A stretch of DNA of 64,000 nucleotides. It comes from Branchiostoma floridae. Taxonomy: Eukaryota > Chordata > Leptocardii > Amphioxiformes > Branchiostomatidae. The position numbers and the translations under genes were made by a program. The DNA is taken from contig NC_049995.1 in assembly GCF_000003815.2 (NCBI RefSeq), positions 16,102,931 to 16,166,930 of the forward strand. The letters are read 5' to 3'. A model generated the notes under the pieces. It was not told the DNA's origin, searched no databases, and saw only the letters and a list, made by a program, of their open reading frames with translations. Positions 11,870-22,930 of the stretch are shown piece by piece; position 1 is the stretch's first letter, and every line of letters starts with the position of its first letter.

Positions 11870-13903
11870 TTATTCGGTGGAGATGTACCACTGCTGGTTC
11901 TTCCCGCCATGCCAGGTGTAGAGGATGACGTTAGTGCCCGCCCCACCCCCTGCAGCGTCGTCCAGGACCCAGGTCGAGCCCATCCCGCTCACGATGGAGC
12001 CGTTCTTCTCGAAGGTCCAGCCTTGGTTATTGCCCCCGTGGCAAGGGTAAGAGATGATTCTAGAAAGAATAATGACATCTAGGTTTTATATATTTGCAGT
12101 GAATTGTGGCACAACATGCAAGACGTCTGTGTCGTACTGTCTTGAGTACGACATGGAAAAGACTAGTTAGTAATACACAAATGCACACACGCACACATTA
12201 AAAAACACACGCACACATACAGGCTCATACAGACAAACGTGTACACACGCACACACATGCACACGCTCACTCTCACATATATGCACACAGACACAAGCAC
12301 ACACAATCACACAAACACACAATCACACACATGTACACACACACATGTACACACACACATGTACACACACACACGCATGCACACACACACATGTACACAC
12401 ACACACACACACACACAAACAACACATCCTTTTCTTTCCGTTCCCAATGTAAAAACACCCCATGTTATACCCACTTACTCGGCAGAGTTGGCCGCATTGG
12501 CCTGCCTCACGTCTATGGCGTAGTCATTCAGCTCGCTGCAGATGGCGCTGGTCTGGTGAGGGAAAGAGGAGGAACAAATAAAAACCTTTATTGTACAGTT
12601 TTACCCAACCGAGCTAAGTACAGGTCACAACAAAGACAAAACATGTAATCAAAAATATATACAGATCGGCTTCTTCTCGCTTCTTGGTAATAGCGATTTA
12701 CTAACGAACAGAGAAGAATGATTCTACTACTTTCTACAATCAAAATAAAGAAGAAATGCTCTTTAAATGATGGGGGATCTTTATAATTTCCTTGGCTAGA
12801 CTTTGCTGCCTTAGCTCACAGTCTATGATTACCTACCTCCTTGTTGTACTTCCAGCGCTGTAACTTAAATTTGACAGCGCTAGCGTTTGATAGCTTTTAA
12901 GGTCTCATTGATGTATTACTCCGCTAGTGGGGACCCTAAAAGAGATCCGAGCCAAAAACTGAACGGCTGTATAGACGCATGTTTTTAGCAGTGAGAAATT
13001 CCCTTTTAGCCAGCGGAACTGATATCAAAAGTTAGATTGGTGAAATTTTGTTTCTAACTGAAGAAATAAGCAGGTAAAGTTTGGCAGCCGCGCGCTAGAT
13101 CGGAGGTACACAGTCGTGGGTTCTGAGTGGTGCGGTTGTACAATAGCAGCGAAAAAGTGCCTTTTGTGGGGATTGACTAATCGTAGTTTGTAATTGCTAT
13201 AAAAAAAGTTTCTACGTATAGTTTACATTGGCAATTTTTTCCCACGATATAGGGTAAATGTGCTCGACAAAGAATGAAAAATCTGCTGAAATTTCACGTA
13301 GCTTCATTATGAACGCGCCCATTTAAACCACGAATTATAACATAGACGTCTATGGGAAGAAGAAACTCATCAATGAGACCTTAACATGTGATAGCGTTTT
13401 AAGTTTGGTAGTGTTTGATAGCGCTTAAAGTTTGATAGCGTCGATGATTACCCACCTTCTTGTTGTACTTCCAGCGCTGGAACTTTGATAGTGTTTGATA
13501 ACTTTTGAAGTTGCCAGCGTTTGCTAGCTTTGAATTTTGATAGTGTTTGGTAGCGTTTAAAGATTGAAAGCGTCGATGAGTACCCACCTCCTTGTTGTAC
13601 TTCCAGCGCTGGAACTTGCGGTCCCCGTCAGCCCTGTTCCCGATACAGATGGGAGCGGACGTCAGGTCGCTGCCGTCCTTGATCTGCAGGTAGCAGTCGT
13701 TCAGGGCGCTCCGGATGTAGAAGAACCCGTCCTGATGACGTAACGGAAAATATGTGACGTCACAGACACGTCATGCAATTGGGAAAGTTTTACATGCAAG
13801 TCACTAGCTTTGCTTCTCCACAGATGGGAGGAACTACATCTAGCCATAGAAATAGTGAGATAAAAACATGAGGAAAGAAACAGGCACACAAGAACACAAA
13901 CAC

Positions 13904-13950
<47 letters not shown>

Positions 13951-15744
13951 ATAGAGAGAGGGAGAGAGAGAGATGAGAGAGAGAGGGAGAGAGAGAGAGA
14001 GGGGGAGTGAGAGAGGGAGTGTGAGAGAGGGGGAGTGAGAGAGAAAGAGAGAGGGAGAGAGAGAGAGAGAGAGAGAGGAAGCATTGCACTGTTATACATC
14101 ATTGTCCTTCCGCTGTGAAAATTCATAAGTCCTTACCGCGGGCACGTAAGGCACCACATCAAATTGCTGGTTGATACTGGGTCCCCCGTCCTTACGCTCG
14201 TACAGGATGATCTTTGTCCCGGCGTTGGTGTCCGCCCCCTGCACGTCCAGGACCCACTGTTTACCCAGCCCGCTCTCAATGGAACCGTCATCCCTGAAGT
14301 ACCACTTCTGGTTGACGGCGTTATTCTCTGGGTAGTTGATGATGCTGTGCAAGACAAGATGAACGTGGAAGTTAGAGAGTTAGGCCTAGGTCCCAATTCC
14401 CAACCGAACTCAGGTACATTTCTACAGATCGGTGGAGTTAGCCAGTTAGCAGAGGCAGCTAGCGTTGTTAACACGAAGATAGGGTAATTCACCAGATTCC
14501 ATTGTTTTGAGTATTGCCCATTCACAAACAAGTAGGAACCTTCAACTTTGAACGTGGACATCTGGGATGCCATCACGGGTCACAATGGATTCTTCTTCTC
14601 CACTCAGCCTTATCCTCCACGAGGGAGCGAAGCTCTGCTGTGTGTGTCCCTTTGGACCTTGACCTGAATTTTCTGTACCGGTGCGTATTCCCACCCCCAA
14701 TAACAACCCAATACCTTACCTTGCACTGTTGTACGCACTTCCTCCAGACACGTCGATACGGTAGCCGTTCAATCGACTCTCCAGTTCACCAGTCTGGGAA
14801 AATATATATACAAGACAGACGTCCATAAAGATTAGCCATCCAGGTAACAAGTTAAGTAAGATGCCATCTTTGGTAGCTACGTAAAGAATAAATTGATGTT
14901 TACATTATGAGCATGCTAGCAAAGGGAGATTCGAGCGACTCTCCAGTTCACCAGTCTGCGAAAATATACAAGACAGACGTCCATAAAGATTAGCCATCCA
15001 GGTAACAAGATGAACAAATTTATAATGTTGGTTGTTAAACTGAATTGTCTAACCTCTATCAAAGAATTGACATACCTCCGAGTTGTACCTCCAGAGCTGG
15101 TTCTCGGCCCCCTCGGTCTTCTTGGGATAGACGATGATGGGGGTGGAGGACGCGGTGTTGGCCTCGTACACGTCAAGGACCATGCCGGTCTGCCGGCTCA
15201 TGATGTAGAAATACCCCTGGGAACGAGAAGTCACGTGATGATAATGATGACGTCATGCAAAGTCCGCCATGTTGGTGGGTTAAAGATGTGCGTGGATTCA
15301 TTGTACATGCAATAACTATCATTAACAGTTATTTTCAATTTTGCGCCTTAAAAGGTTTGCCCTTAACAATAGCCAGTTGCTAGTTGGGAAACTTTGGCTG
15401 ATTGTAAGTCCGAAAAAAAGGAATAAATAAAATGAAAATTTATGCAATTCACCTCTACATATTCAGTGAACACTGCACGCAGTATAGCAATGTGGCAGTT
15501 TCTCTGTAAGCAAAGACTGCTTGGAAAAGACATTTAGGGGAAGACGAAAAAAAAATTAAAAAGATACCACCAGCCTGCTGCCTGGGACGGACTGAGATAT
15601 GGGTTGAATTTTAGACTGTCTACTAAAAGACAACAGGAACCAAAGCTAAATACGGCATTAAACGCCCCATTTCTGTGGTATCGAGACATTCAAATAAAAA
15701 CTTAAAAGTTTTAACACAGTCTTTATGTTTACCTTGTAATCCAT
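11870..15744 (-). CDS. Ricin B-type lectin with two beta-trefoil domains, copy 2, complete
   Basis: The CDS exons on the minus strand are 15733-15744, 15076-15216, 14720-14793, 14137-14344, 13588-13731, 12479-12552 and 11870-12059 (TAA at 11870-11872). They total 843 bp, or 280 aa plus stop. The 5'UTR part of exon 1 reaches 15786, where an acceptor-like TTTACAG suggests an upstream untranslated exon. Six QxW-like motifs are visible in order: NQLWRYN, NQKWYFR, INQQFDV, FQRWKYN, NQGWTFE and NQQWYIS. That is three per domain, so two tandem trefoils of about 140 residues each. This matches the architecture of two-domain R-type lectins such as earthworm EW29 (known family). The third motif lacks the Trp, so that lobe may not bind sugar (inference). 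The exon order small-A/large-B repeats in each domain, implying the gene arose by internal duplication. No signal peptide is seen. Introns hold microsatellites, a TTAA-flanked element and stray exon copies. Confidence 0.92.
12179..12420. repeat. (CA)n microsatellite
   Basis: CA-rich with interspersed CATGTA, in the last lectin copy 2 intron. Confidence 0.95.
12826..13480 (-). repeat. Two partial copies of lectin exon 13588-13731 3' end with donor
   Basis: Copies at about 12829-12857 and 13444-13475 repeat the exon end (QRWKYNK-E region) and its GTGGGTA-type donor. Intron-side GTTTGATAGCG repeats surround both. The two copies are separated by the TTAA-flanked element at 12901-13380. Confidence 0.88.
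12901..13380. mobile_element. TTAA-flanked (piggyBac-type) nonautonomous element
   Basis: The terminal inverted repeats GGTCTCATTGATG and CATCAATGAGACC are bounded on both sides by TTAA (12897-12900 and 13381-13384). It has no coding capacity and is inserted among the duplicated lectin exon ends. Confidence 0.8.
13905..14082. repeat. (GA)n microsatellite
   Basis: A purine-rich tract with GGGGGA interruptions, 55 bp from the lectin exon 14137 donor. Confidence 0.95.
14771..15012 (-). repeat. Acceptor-side duplication at lectin exon 14720-14793
   Basis: The start of the exon (TGELESR region) with its acceptor and about 55 bp of upstream intron (14771-14851) is repeated at 14933-15012. It is nearly identical, including CAAGACAGACGTCCATAAAG. 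The second copy is not followed by the rest of the exon. Confidence 0.88.
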
Positions 15745-16549
15745 GGCGGTTTGGAGCTGTGCTCGGTCGCAAGTTAGATCTCAAGGCTGTAAAGAACAAC
15801 AAAAGTTCAAATGTTATTATTGAGGAAATATAGTGGTACCTACTGTCATGCGGTACCTATTACCGTCTTGCCTCCACCTTGCGTCAACAAAAATATACTT
15901 TACTACGTCAAGTTGTAATGGTGCTTGTATGTAACGTCATAGAGGACAGATTTGTTTGTGCCACTGGGTTCTTTAACGTGCACGAGGTGTGGTTCTCCCC
16001 AAACACGGGACCTCCAACGTAGGACGAAGAAATGGCAGAGTTCCCCCTTCCCGTCAGGGTCATGCCTCCTCGTAATTTAGAGCTCGCAGACTCGTCGTCC
16101 GATCGAATCGCGCCTAATGTGAGGGGGGTATTATAGCGCGCGGCCCACTCAACATCCAGCCGACCTTAGAGGGTAGGGGCCAGTTTACTGAAGGGAGTTT
16201 GCCCTACACAGACTAGATGGTACCGAATTCATTTAACATCAACTTCCGTAATTCCACTGGGTGCCATAATACCACAACATGAGAAAAAATACATAAATTC
16301 AAACTGATTTAAAAAGATGTATCAATGCACCATCAGTATAATCCTGTGGTACATGCACCGATATGTAGGTGTTTAAGACAATCTTGAGAAGGCTTACATA
16401 AACATAAGGATGTTTTTGATGTGGATGTATTACAGCACCTAGTGGAATTATAAGAGTTGACGTTAATAGGAACAACGAAGCTTTGTGACCGGACATGCGT
16501 GTATGTTTGCGTGACTTCTGAGAAGGACTGACAGATTTTACAAACACGA

Positions 16550-16960
16550 GATGAGTAGAAAAGCCTCGGGCAAGATTTTCTCCAACAATGGCAGCTGTAA
16601 TTACTGAAGCCATCCGTGGGACTTTACGTGATTCTCCAACAATGGACGCTTTCTGCGGTGCGCTCCGATGCGGTTGGCTTGACAGGTGATAAATTACGTT
16701 TGGATGCGGTCGAGTTACCTCAAATATAGTCGTTATGTAAAAATCTGGACAATACTTTGACATACACTTTGAGGACTGTTGGTGTACGTGCTTGTGTTGT
16801 GTTTGGAGTGAGTGTTTCTGTGCGTGCCAGGATATATGTGAGGGAATCTGTCTGTCTCACTCTCTCTCTCTCTCTCTCTCTCTCTTTCTGTGTGTTTGTG
16901 TGTACCTGTGTATGAATGTGTGTGTGCGTCCGAGGGTGTGTGTGCGCGCACAAATATGTG
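16550..16960 (-). repeat. Conserved upstream block of lectin copy 2
   Basis: This is the counterpart of 5527-5920, 0.8-1.2 kb upstream of the lectin start. The minus frame is open from the block into 16299. Confidence 0.6.
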
Positions 16961-17002
16961 TATGTGTGTGTGTGTGCGAGTATGTGTGTGTGTGTTTGTG
17001 TC
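16859..17002. repeat. (TC)n then (TG)n microsatellite upstream of lectin copy 2
   Basis: A TC run of about 25 bp is followed by a TG-rich tract. A matching TC run occurs at 5810-5832 upstream of copy 1. Confidence 0.9.
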
Positions 17003-17406
17003 TGTAGCGCTATCTAAAGCACTCCACCTAAGTGGTACCTAACCATCTTGTCACAGGGAGGGAACCATTAGTACGATGGCCAGGTACTTAAGTGCCGGAA
17101 AGTAAGGGTATATTTTAGCATTATTCGGTCTTTAAACTTATGAGGCGCTTGAGATATACAAGAAAGAACAACAAAATAACAAAACAAACCTCTCAAAAAT
17201 AAGCGGCGCAAAACTGGCCGGTAAGGTTTAAACCGATTCGCACACCTTTCTTTAAGTGTGGTGCATTTTAACGATAGAACTGTGGCTCTCCTCAAACATA
17301 TTCTCCTCCTCTCGTATTCACACCCCATTCAAAACGATGTCCCCAACCTAAGTTAGACTCTCCACTTCAGCTGTGTCGTTAATATGTTCTTATGTAAGGT
17401 TATCAT

Positions 17407-17895
17407 TACAGTCAAACCTGCCCAAGACGACCACCCGTGGGACCGGAAAAAAACGGTCGATTTGGACAGGTGGTCGCTGAGTAGAGTATCGACTCAAAAC
17501 ATGCCCGATGCAAAGTATAAATGGTTTCCGTTGTGTTTAATGGCAAATAGCAAGCACACTGCACGCACGCAAAGAAGCGAGGTCTTTAATGTCAAATACA
17601 ACACGCACACTGTAAACTGTAAATTTAACCCCAAAATCCGACGCAAACCGGCCGATTTCGGCACAAAATCGAGCTAGTTATCATCAAAGATCGATGAAAA
17701 CCTCAATTTTGAAAATGATGCGGTCGTTATGGGTCCCAATTTGGGCCGGTCGCGGTCGCGTTGGCCAGGTGGTCGTTGAGAAAAGGTTGCTTAATGCTTA
17801 CGTCAATGGGAAAATAAATCGGGACCGAGAAAAAGCGGTCGAAATGGCCAGGTGGTCGCTGAGAAGAGGTGGTCGCTCGGGCAGGTTTGACTGTA
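17407..17895. mobile_element. Nonautonomous DNA transposon, about 489 bp
   Basis: The ends TACAGTCAAACCTGCCC and GGGCAGGTTTGACTGTA are perfect inverted repeats. Further in, GGTGGTCG-type motifs repeat at both ends. No transposase frame is present. Confidence 0.85.
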
Positions 17896-18046
17896 TATCC
17901 GCCATGACACTGCTGTCATAACAATTTTTAAAATGTGTTGTTTGATAATGATAGAGTTTCCAACACTGGTTGACACAGGGCACGTACGTTCACTTCAAAA
18001 CGCCTATGATAAATTCTCTTTCTTGTCAACAATATCTAGTATCTTT

Positions 18047-18286
18047 TTAAGTCGGTCCACAAAATAGATCCCAGTTACCAGTCTGAAGCGCCTCTGCCCA
18101 GGAGAAGTGGATGGCGGCGACCAGCCGGAGCCCCGCGGTGGTCCCGGTGAAGGTGGGCCGCCGGGCGACTGTCACGACCTCCGGTTGCTGCTCCCGTGTT
18201 CTCCTGTTATCCTCTTCACGATTGAACCTCGCAAATCTCTCTCTAGATTCTATGATAGATCGTCGGATGTACTCAAAACGCGGCAT
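18047..18286 (-). CDS. Weak candidate exon of an unknown gene
   Basis: A 79-codon open frame is unusually GC-rich for the area. It is charged and Arg-rich at first (RRSIIESRERFARFN) and then ends in a hydrophobic stretch (AGLRLVAAIHFSW). A GTAACTGG donor-like site follows the ALQT codons at about 18073. I do not recognise the family, no partner exon was found, and it may be noise. Confidence 0.2.
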   Translation of the reverse strand: MPRFEYIRRSIIESRERFARFNREEDNRRTREQQPEVVTVARRPTFTGTTAGLRLVAAIHFSWAEALQTGNWDLFCGPT

Positions 18287-18309
18287 TGGGGAGACTTTCT
18301 ACTGCTTCC

Positions 18310-18645
18310 AGTGTGGACACTGCTGTTTTAGACGAAAACGCCAAGGTAGACTTTCAACCTTCTCAGCTAGACACAGTTCTGAACGAAAACGCGACGCGTC
18401 GACGAGAGACAGCACGAGAAGTGTTCTTGTGTCAGCTTGCGAATCCAAGCGAAGATACCGTCAGTGAAAGTCCAGGGCGGACGCTGTTATTCTAGACGAA
18501 AACGCCAAAGTAGACTGTCGATCTCCTCAGCTAGACACAGCTCTGAACGAAAACGCGAAGACCGACGCAGTACTAGAAGTGTGCCCCTGTGTTCAGTCTT
18601 GCGAATCCAAGCGAAGATTTCTTCAGTGAAAGTGTATACAGTGAT
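18310..18645 (+). repeat. Two-unit direct repeat with open frame
   Basis: Units at about 18310-18475 and 18480-18640 both read LDENAKVD....QLDT-LNENA in one plus frame, then diverge. This could be a duplicated exon or a simple tandem duplication. Confidence 0.5.
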
Positions 18646-18766
18646 CCATCCGGTTGTATCACAGATTCTATTGTCCGATAAGATCTCGTAATATGAACGG
18701 GTAAAGCTGGGATGGCGTCCTTCTTTTGTTCTCCTACCCACACTATCATCACTAGCTATCACGGAA

Positions 18767-18961
18767 TACTGTAAATGCTGAAATTTTCGCGGTGGTTTAA
18801 TGTTCGCAGTTTTCATGGTGGCCGCTTCACCGCGACCTTAAAACCAACGCGAACATTTGTCCATGGCAGTAAGAGACTACAGGTGCATGGTGCCACCGCG
18901 AAAAGGCCTTTTCACGTTAACGCGAAATTAAATCCCCGCGAACTTAAATACATTTACAGTA
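18767..18961. mobile_element. MITE family D
   Basis: The termini are TACTGTAAATG and CATTTACAGTA, and the interior is rich in CGCGGT and CGCGAA. A second copy is at 26705-26916. Confidence 0.85.
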
Positions 18962-18999
18962 CAGGGTGGCAGTGTATATTTGGGGCCCCGCCCATTCTT

Positions 19000-19659
19000 G
19001 GCACAAAATATGGAGAGAAAAAAAACAGGGAAGGATTCTGAAAGAAGATACGCGAAAATGATAATTGGCTAAGGATATGCCATCTCTTTTGTATGGGTAT
19101 GTGGTCTACTCAAGCGCTTCGAGTATAATAGAATTATTTAAACTGTCCCCCATGTTCAGAATGGTATAGCCCTAACCTCTCCTGTCATACAGGTCTAATG
19201 TGCTTCTGAATGACGTCATATTTTGGCGCCTGTGATGAATATATAATGAGATAATGAGAGAAAATAGGCCTTGTATAGTGTGCACATTATATGTGATGAA
19301 TAGAGGCCTTCAAAGCCATAATTATGTAAGATGGGGGCGTTTCGAGCTCGACGATTTAAATGTGTTGAATAGGGGCATTTCAAGGCCCTATCTGTATATA
19401 TATTAAATCTGGGGCGTTTCGAGCTCGTAGGTTTGGAGATCTAAACATCATTTCTTTTAGTCATCCCGGATTGATACATCCGAATCTAATGAAAACTTGG
19501 CATTTTCTCAGTTTTACAAAAGGCAAAGCCAATAAGCTGAAGGAGTTAGGTGGGATGCCAATGTTGTGTGAATTATCAAGCGATTTTTAGACAAATGTCG
19601 AATCTTTCTGCTCTGAAATTTCCAACGGCAATTTTGAGTTAGTAGAGCTTGTTAACAGA
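19000..19659. other. No gene seen; short direct repeats
   Basis: The GGGGCGTTTCGAGCTCG segment occurs twice (about 19331 and 19410) within a two-unit repeat of about 80-95 bp. Confidence 0.6.
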
Positions 19660-21010
19660 TTCCGTCAAGTCAATATTTGCTTCCGTTGTTCTTGGAAGGA
19701 AAGAATTTAAGGTATCATATAAGTTACTCAGACTTTTGTTTGCCTCAGGAAGGTCCACTTCCTAGCTTGAGTTAGTCGACCAAATATCACACGTATGGAA
19801 CGTTTTCGCGTCACAGGTATGACATAAGCTGTGTAACACAAGCCCACTGTCAACAAAAGTAAACACGTCAGGTAGGCTATGTTTGGACACGTACTGAGAA
19901 TGCCAACAATACAACACACCTGCCCGGAAGGCCTTGGACTTTGCCTTGATCGGCTCAAATACATACAAATCTCAAAAAGTAAGGCCCTGTAAGAACCTGC
20001 TGGGCTTACTGAGGGCAAGCCTCAGGGATAGAGGACTTGGACCATTGCAGTCAGAAAGAAAACTACGAAAACTAAAGCCAAGGGCACAACCCGCGCACGT
20101 ACAGTTTGTCCGTACGTCTTTTTGTGGGACCACGTATTTCTGAAAACGTTCATGGCAGCGCGTACAGGGCAGGCGCGTCGCCCGTACTAGCACGTACGGG
20201 GGGCGAACCCGCAGCCCGATGGCACACAAAGTTTTGCCTGCACGTAATTACGTTCTACAGCGTGTCAGCGTGCTCCAAAATCCGTCGGATTCCCTACAAG
20301 TTCGTACGAAGGCGGTACTTACCACTTACGGATCCCAAAAGATTGCCCACGTTTTGGCACGTAGACAGGAAACGAATAACGCCAAAAGTTATCAACGGGA
20401 CCAATTTGCAAATTCGTTATCTTTGCTGGAGAATTATTGCAGAATTTTACGATAGTACCTAAAAATGATTAAAATAGGAGAAGAAAAATGAAACGGCTAG
20501 ATCTTACGTTTTGTCTTTTTGCTGTTCACGGTGAAGGGGTACGTGAAACGATTTCTTTTCCCTGATCGGACCGCTCTGGCGTAGAGCAGCTTAATTCTAA
20601 CAAATTTATAGCGGTATGCATGCAAATTTTCTGTCCAGCATCTGAAATACGCCTTTTAAGGAGAATGATGTCTCCACACCTAGGGGCACGGGGGAACGCG
20701 CTTCTATAATTGGTTAAATAAAGTAAGGTGGGGTGTAATTTCGGGGAGAATCTATGGAAAGGTTACATCATTGTAAAGTAAATCGCGCGACCACGCTTAC
20801 TAGGAAAAATTTTAAAGCAATTACAGGTGTCCATTAGGTATAAACCAAAGTCTGCTATACAACAATGAGGCAGTGTTCGCGTAGGACCAAAGCGAACGAT
20901 GCTGTACTCCAGGCTATTTATTTTTTGGGTAGGTAGGTGGGTGCGGGGTGTGTGGGGATTATATGTACGTTAGTCGGAATGCCATGAACATCCTGCCATA
21001 AAAAAAAAAA
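19660..21010 (+). repeat. Segmental-duplication block, unit 2 (includes MITE A 20072-20370)
   Basis: It is colinear with 6090-6230, 7459-8400, about 9095-9135 and 9440-9490 on the left, without the insertions found in unit 1. No gene is seen in it. Confidence 0.85.
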
Positions 21011-21139
21011 GACAAAAAGGTTTGTGTTCGCACACTCAAGTTCAACCCTCATTACTATTCAACAACACGCCGTCCTCTGGGTGTGACGGCTACTGACTAG
21101 ACAACCTTTGTGCGTAGCCCTTGACTTGCTAACATGTTA

Positions 21140-21262
21140 ATCTCCACTACTTAGCTGGTGTGTTACGCCGAAGGGCGGTTATACCGGCTATATAGATACA
21201 GATACAGAAGCTGGTGTGTTACACCGAAGGGCGGTTATACCGTCTATATAGATACAGATACA
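21140..21262 (-). repeat. Two LINE-tail-like units with (GATACA)n
   Basis: TGTGTTACNCCGAAGGGCGG followed by CTATATAGATACAGATACAG occurs twice in tandem. The same tail appears inside the PSMC3 exon 6 minisatellite units. Confidence 0.65.
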
Positions 21263-21728
21263 GATACAGATACTAAGACAGAGTACGCTGGCTAACATGT
21301 GCGAACATGTGTGTATGGCGGCTTTGAAAAGGTGTCCTTTGACACCTGTTCCGCCATACCCTCCATTGCCATCGTACATGGAGAATCCTAATAACTAAAT
21401 AGATAAATGATTCGCCAGGTGAGTTTTGCTACCAGAGGAGTTGGACGGACGCACAGGAGGGGAAACATGAACCATAGCCTGGCCAATTTCTCGATTTATT
21501 TTTTTACCGAATTCTACGATCCCCGTACCGCTATATGAAAGCCTGGTGGAGGCTACCCTGACATGTACAGACAGTTTGAGCTTCAATACTAGGGCGCAAG
21601 ATCGGAGATATGATGGGCTTTGAACCCATGGACCATAGCTTCCATAGCAGGCTCTCCGGGAACTTTTCGTTTTGGCGGGGTGTATAGTTATGATATATTA
21701 GTCAGGTTTGCTGGTCGTTTCTCTTGTA

Positions 21729-21812
21729 TTTGTTCGTTTGTCCACGGGTCGGTGGCACAAGTGACCCAGTACATCACTTGTGCCACCCACCCGTGGACAA
21801 ACGAACAAACGA
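21729..21812. repeat. Hairpin-forming palindrome
   Basis: GTTCGTTTGTCCACGGG at the left pairs with CCCGTGGACAAACGAAC at the right. An inner GTGGCACAAGTGA/TCACTTGTGCCAC pair adds to the stem. Confidence 0.85.
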
Positions 21813-22722
21813 CATGCTTCATCTGAATGTCGTGCGCAAGCGAACCAGTACAGAAAAAAAAAACGGCCAGCAAATGTGTATATTATTCGTCCTTCCATCG
21901 TAAACCGACAGTATTCTTTGATTAGCCTCGCACGCTAATCAAGGAATGCCGTCAGTTTTCCATGGAAGGCTGCGATAGAAACGTTGAAACTGACCTAAGA
22001 TAGCCTGTTCGAAAACAAGCCAACTGAATACCGTACAACACATGCGAAGCTAATCAAAGAATGCCGTCCGTTTGCGATGGAAGGATGATCGAATTTGACT
22101 AGGAACGCGCCCTCAGGGACAACGTACAAGCAAAACTTTCTGCTGGACGATGAGAACGATAAGATTGACACGGTAAAGGTAGTTACAAATTTTGAGGTCA
22201 TAGGGCCACTATGTCTCCTTCCACCGCCTTTGTACCTACCTAGCCGAAGTCAGGTACACATTTTTACACCTGGGTGAAGTGAAGTGACGAAAGTCGTGTT
22301 AAGTGCCTTTCCCAAGGGCAAAACATAGGTGACATGCCAGGGCCTACACAGGCCAGCTGCTCGGCTCCAGGGCCAACATACCCCCAAGGAAATTTCACTA
22401 CATACACCCTGCTCGCCGGGGGACCCTCGGTATCGAGTCAGGGATCGGGACATGTGTTTTACCCCAGTAATAGGTGTCGGTTTCGTTTTGCGCGGTGGTC
22501 TGGCCACACTTGCCAGTTCTAAGGGCATTTTTTTTAAATAAATCCTCCTTGGCTAAATCACCTGTTGTAAAATTTCTTCCAAACAACGCCCCCTTTTCAA
22601 GGTCACTTTTAACAATATCAGAGACAGCATTCACAGTAGAATTCACGTCGTTTCATACCCAGTATATCGTCTTAACATGAGTGACACATGTCTATATTAT
22701 CGCGAGCGTATATTTGTCTTAA

Positions 22723-22930
22723 TGTGCGGTCACATAGGCCGTCCGATCGTCGTACGATTTTGACGCCATAGGATTTTCAAGCAGGCTGTGACAGAACCAA
22801 CCACCAACATGGATCCAAAAAGGCATTTTGCATACCAAGACAGCAGGAAACGTACGTTTTTGTTCTCCAAAATGCGTGAAGTTAGCGATCGCACGACGAT
22901 CGCACAATCTATATGACTGTGACCATTTTA
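22723..22930. mobile_element. MITE family O
   Basis: It shares CCTATAGGATTTTCAAGCAG-type and GGTTGGTTCTGTCAC-type segments with 59521-59734 in the opposite orientation. Confidence 0.65.

Noticed and set aside
13701-14126. Ser/Leu-rich open frames on the minus strand
   Set aside because: They are produced by the (GA)n tract.
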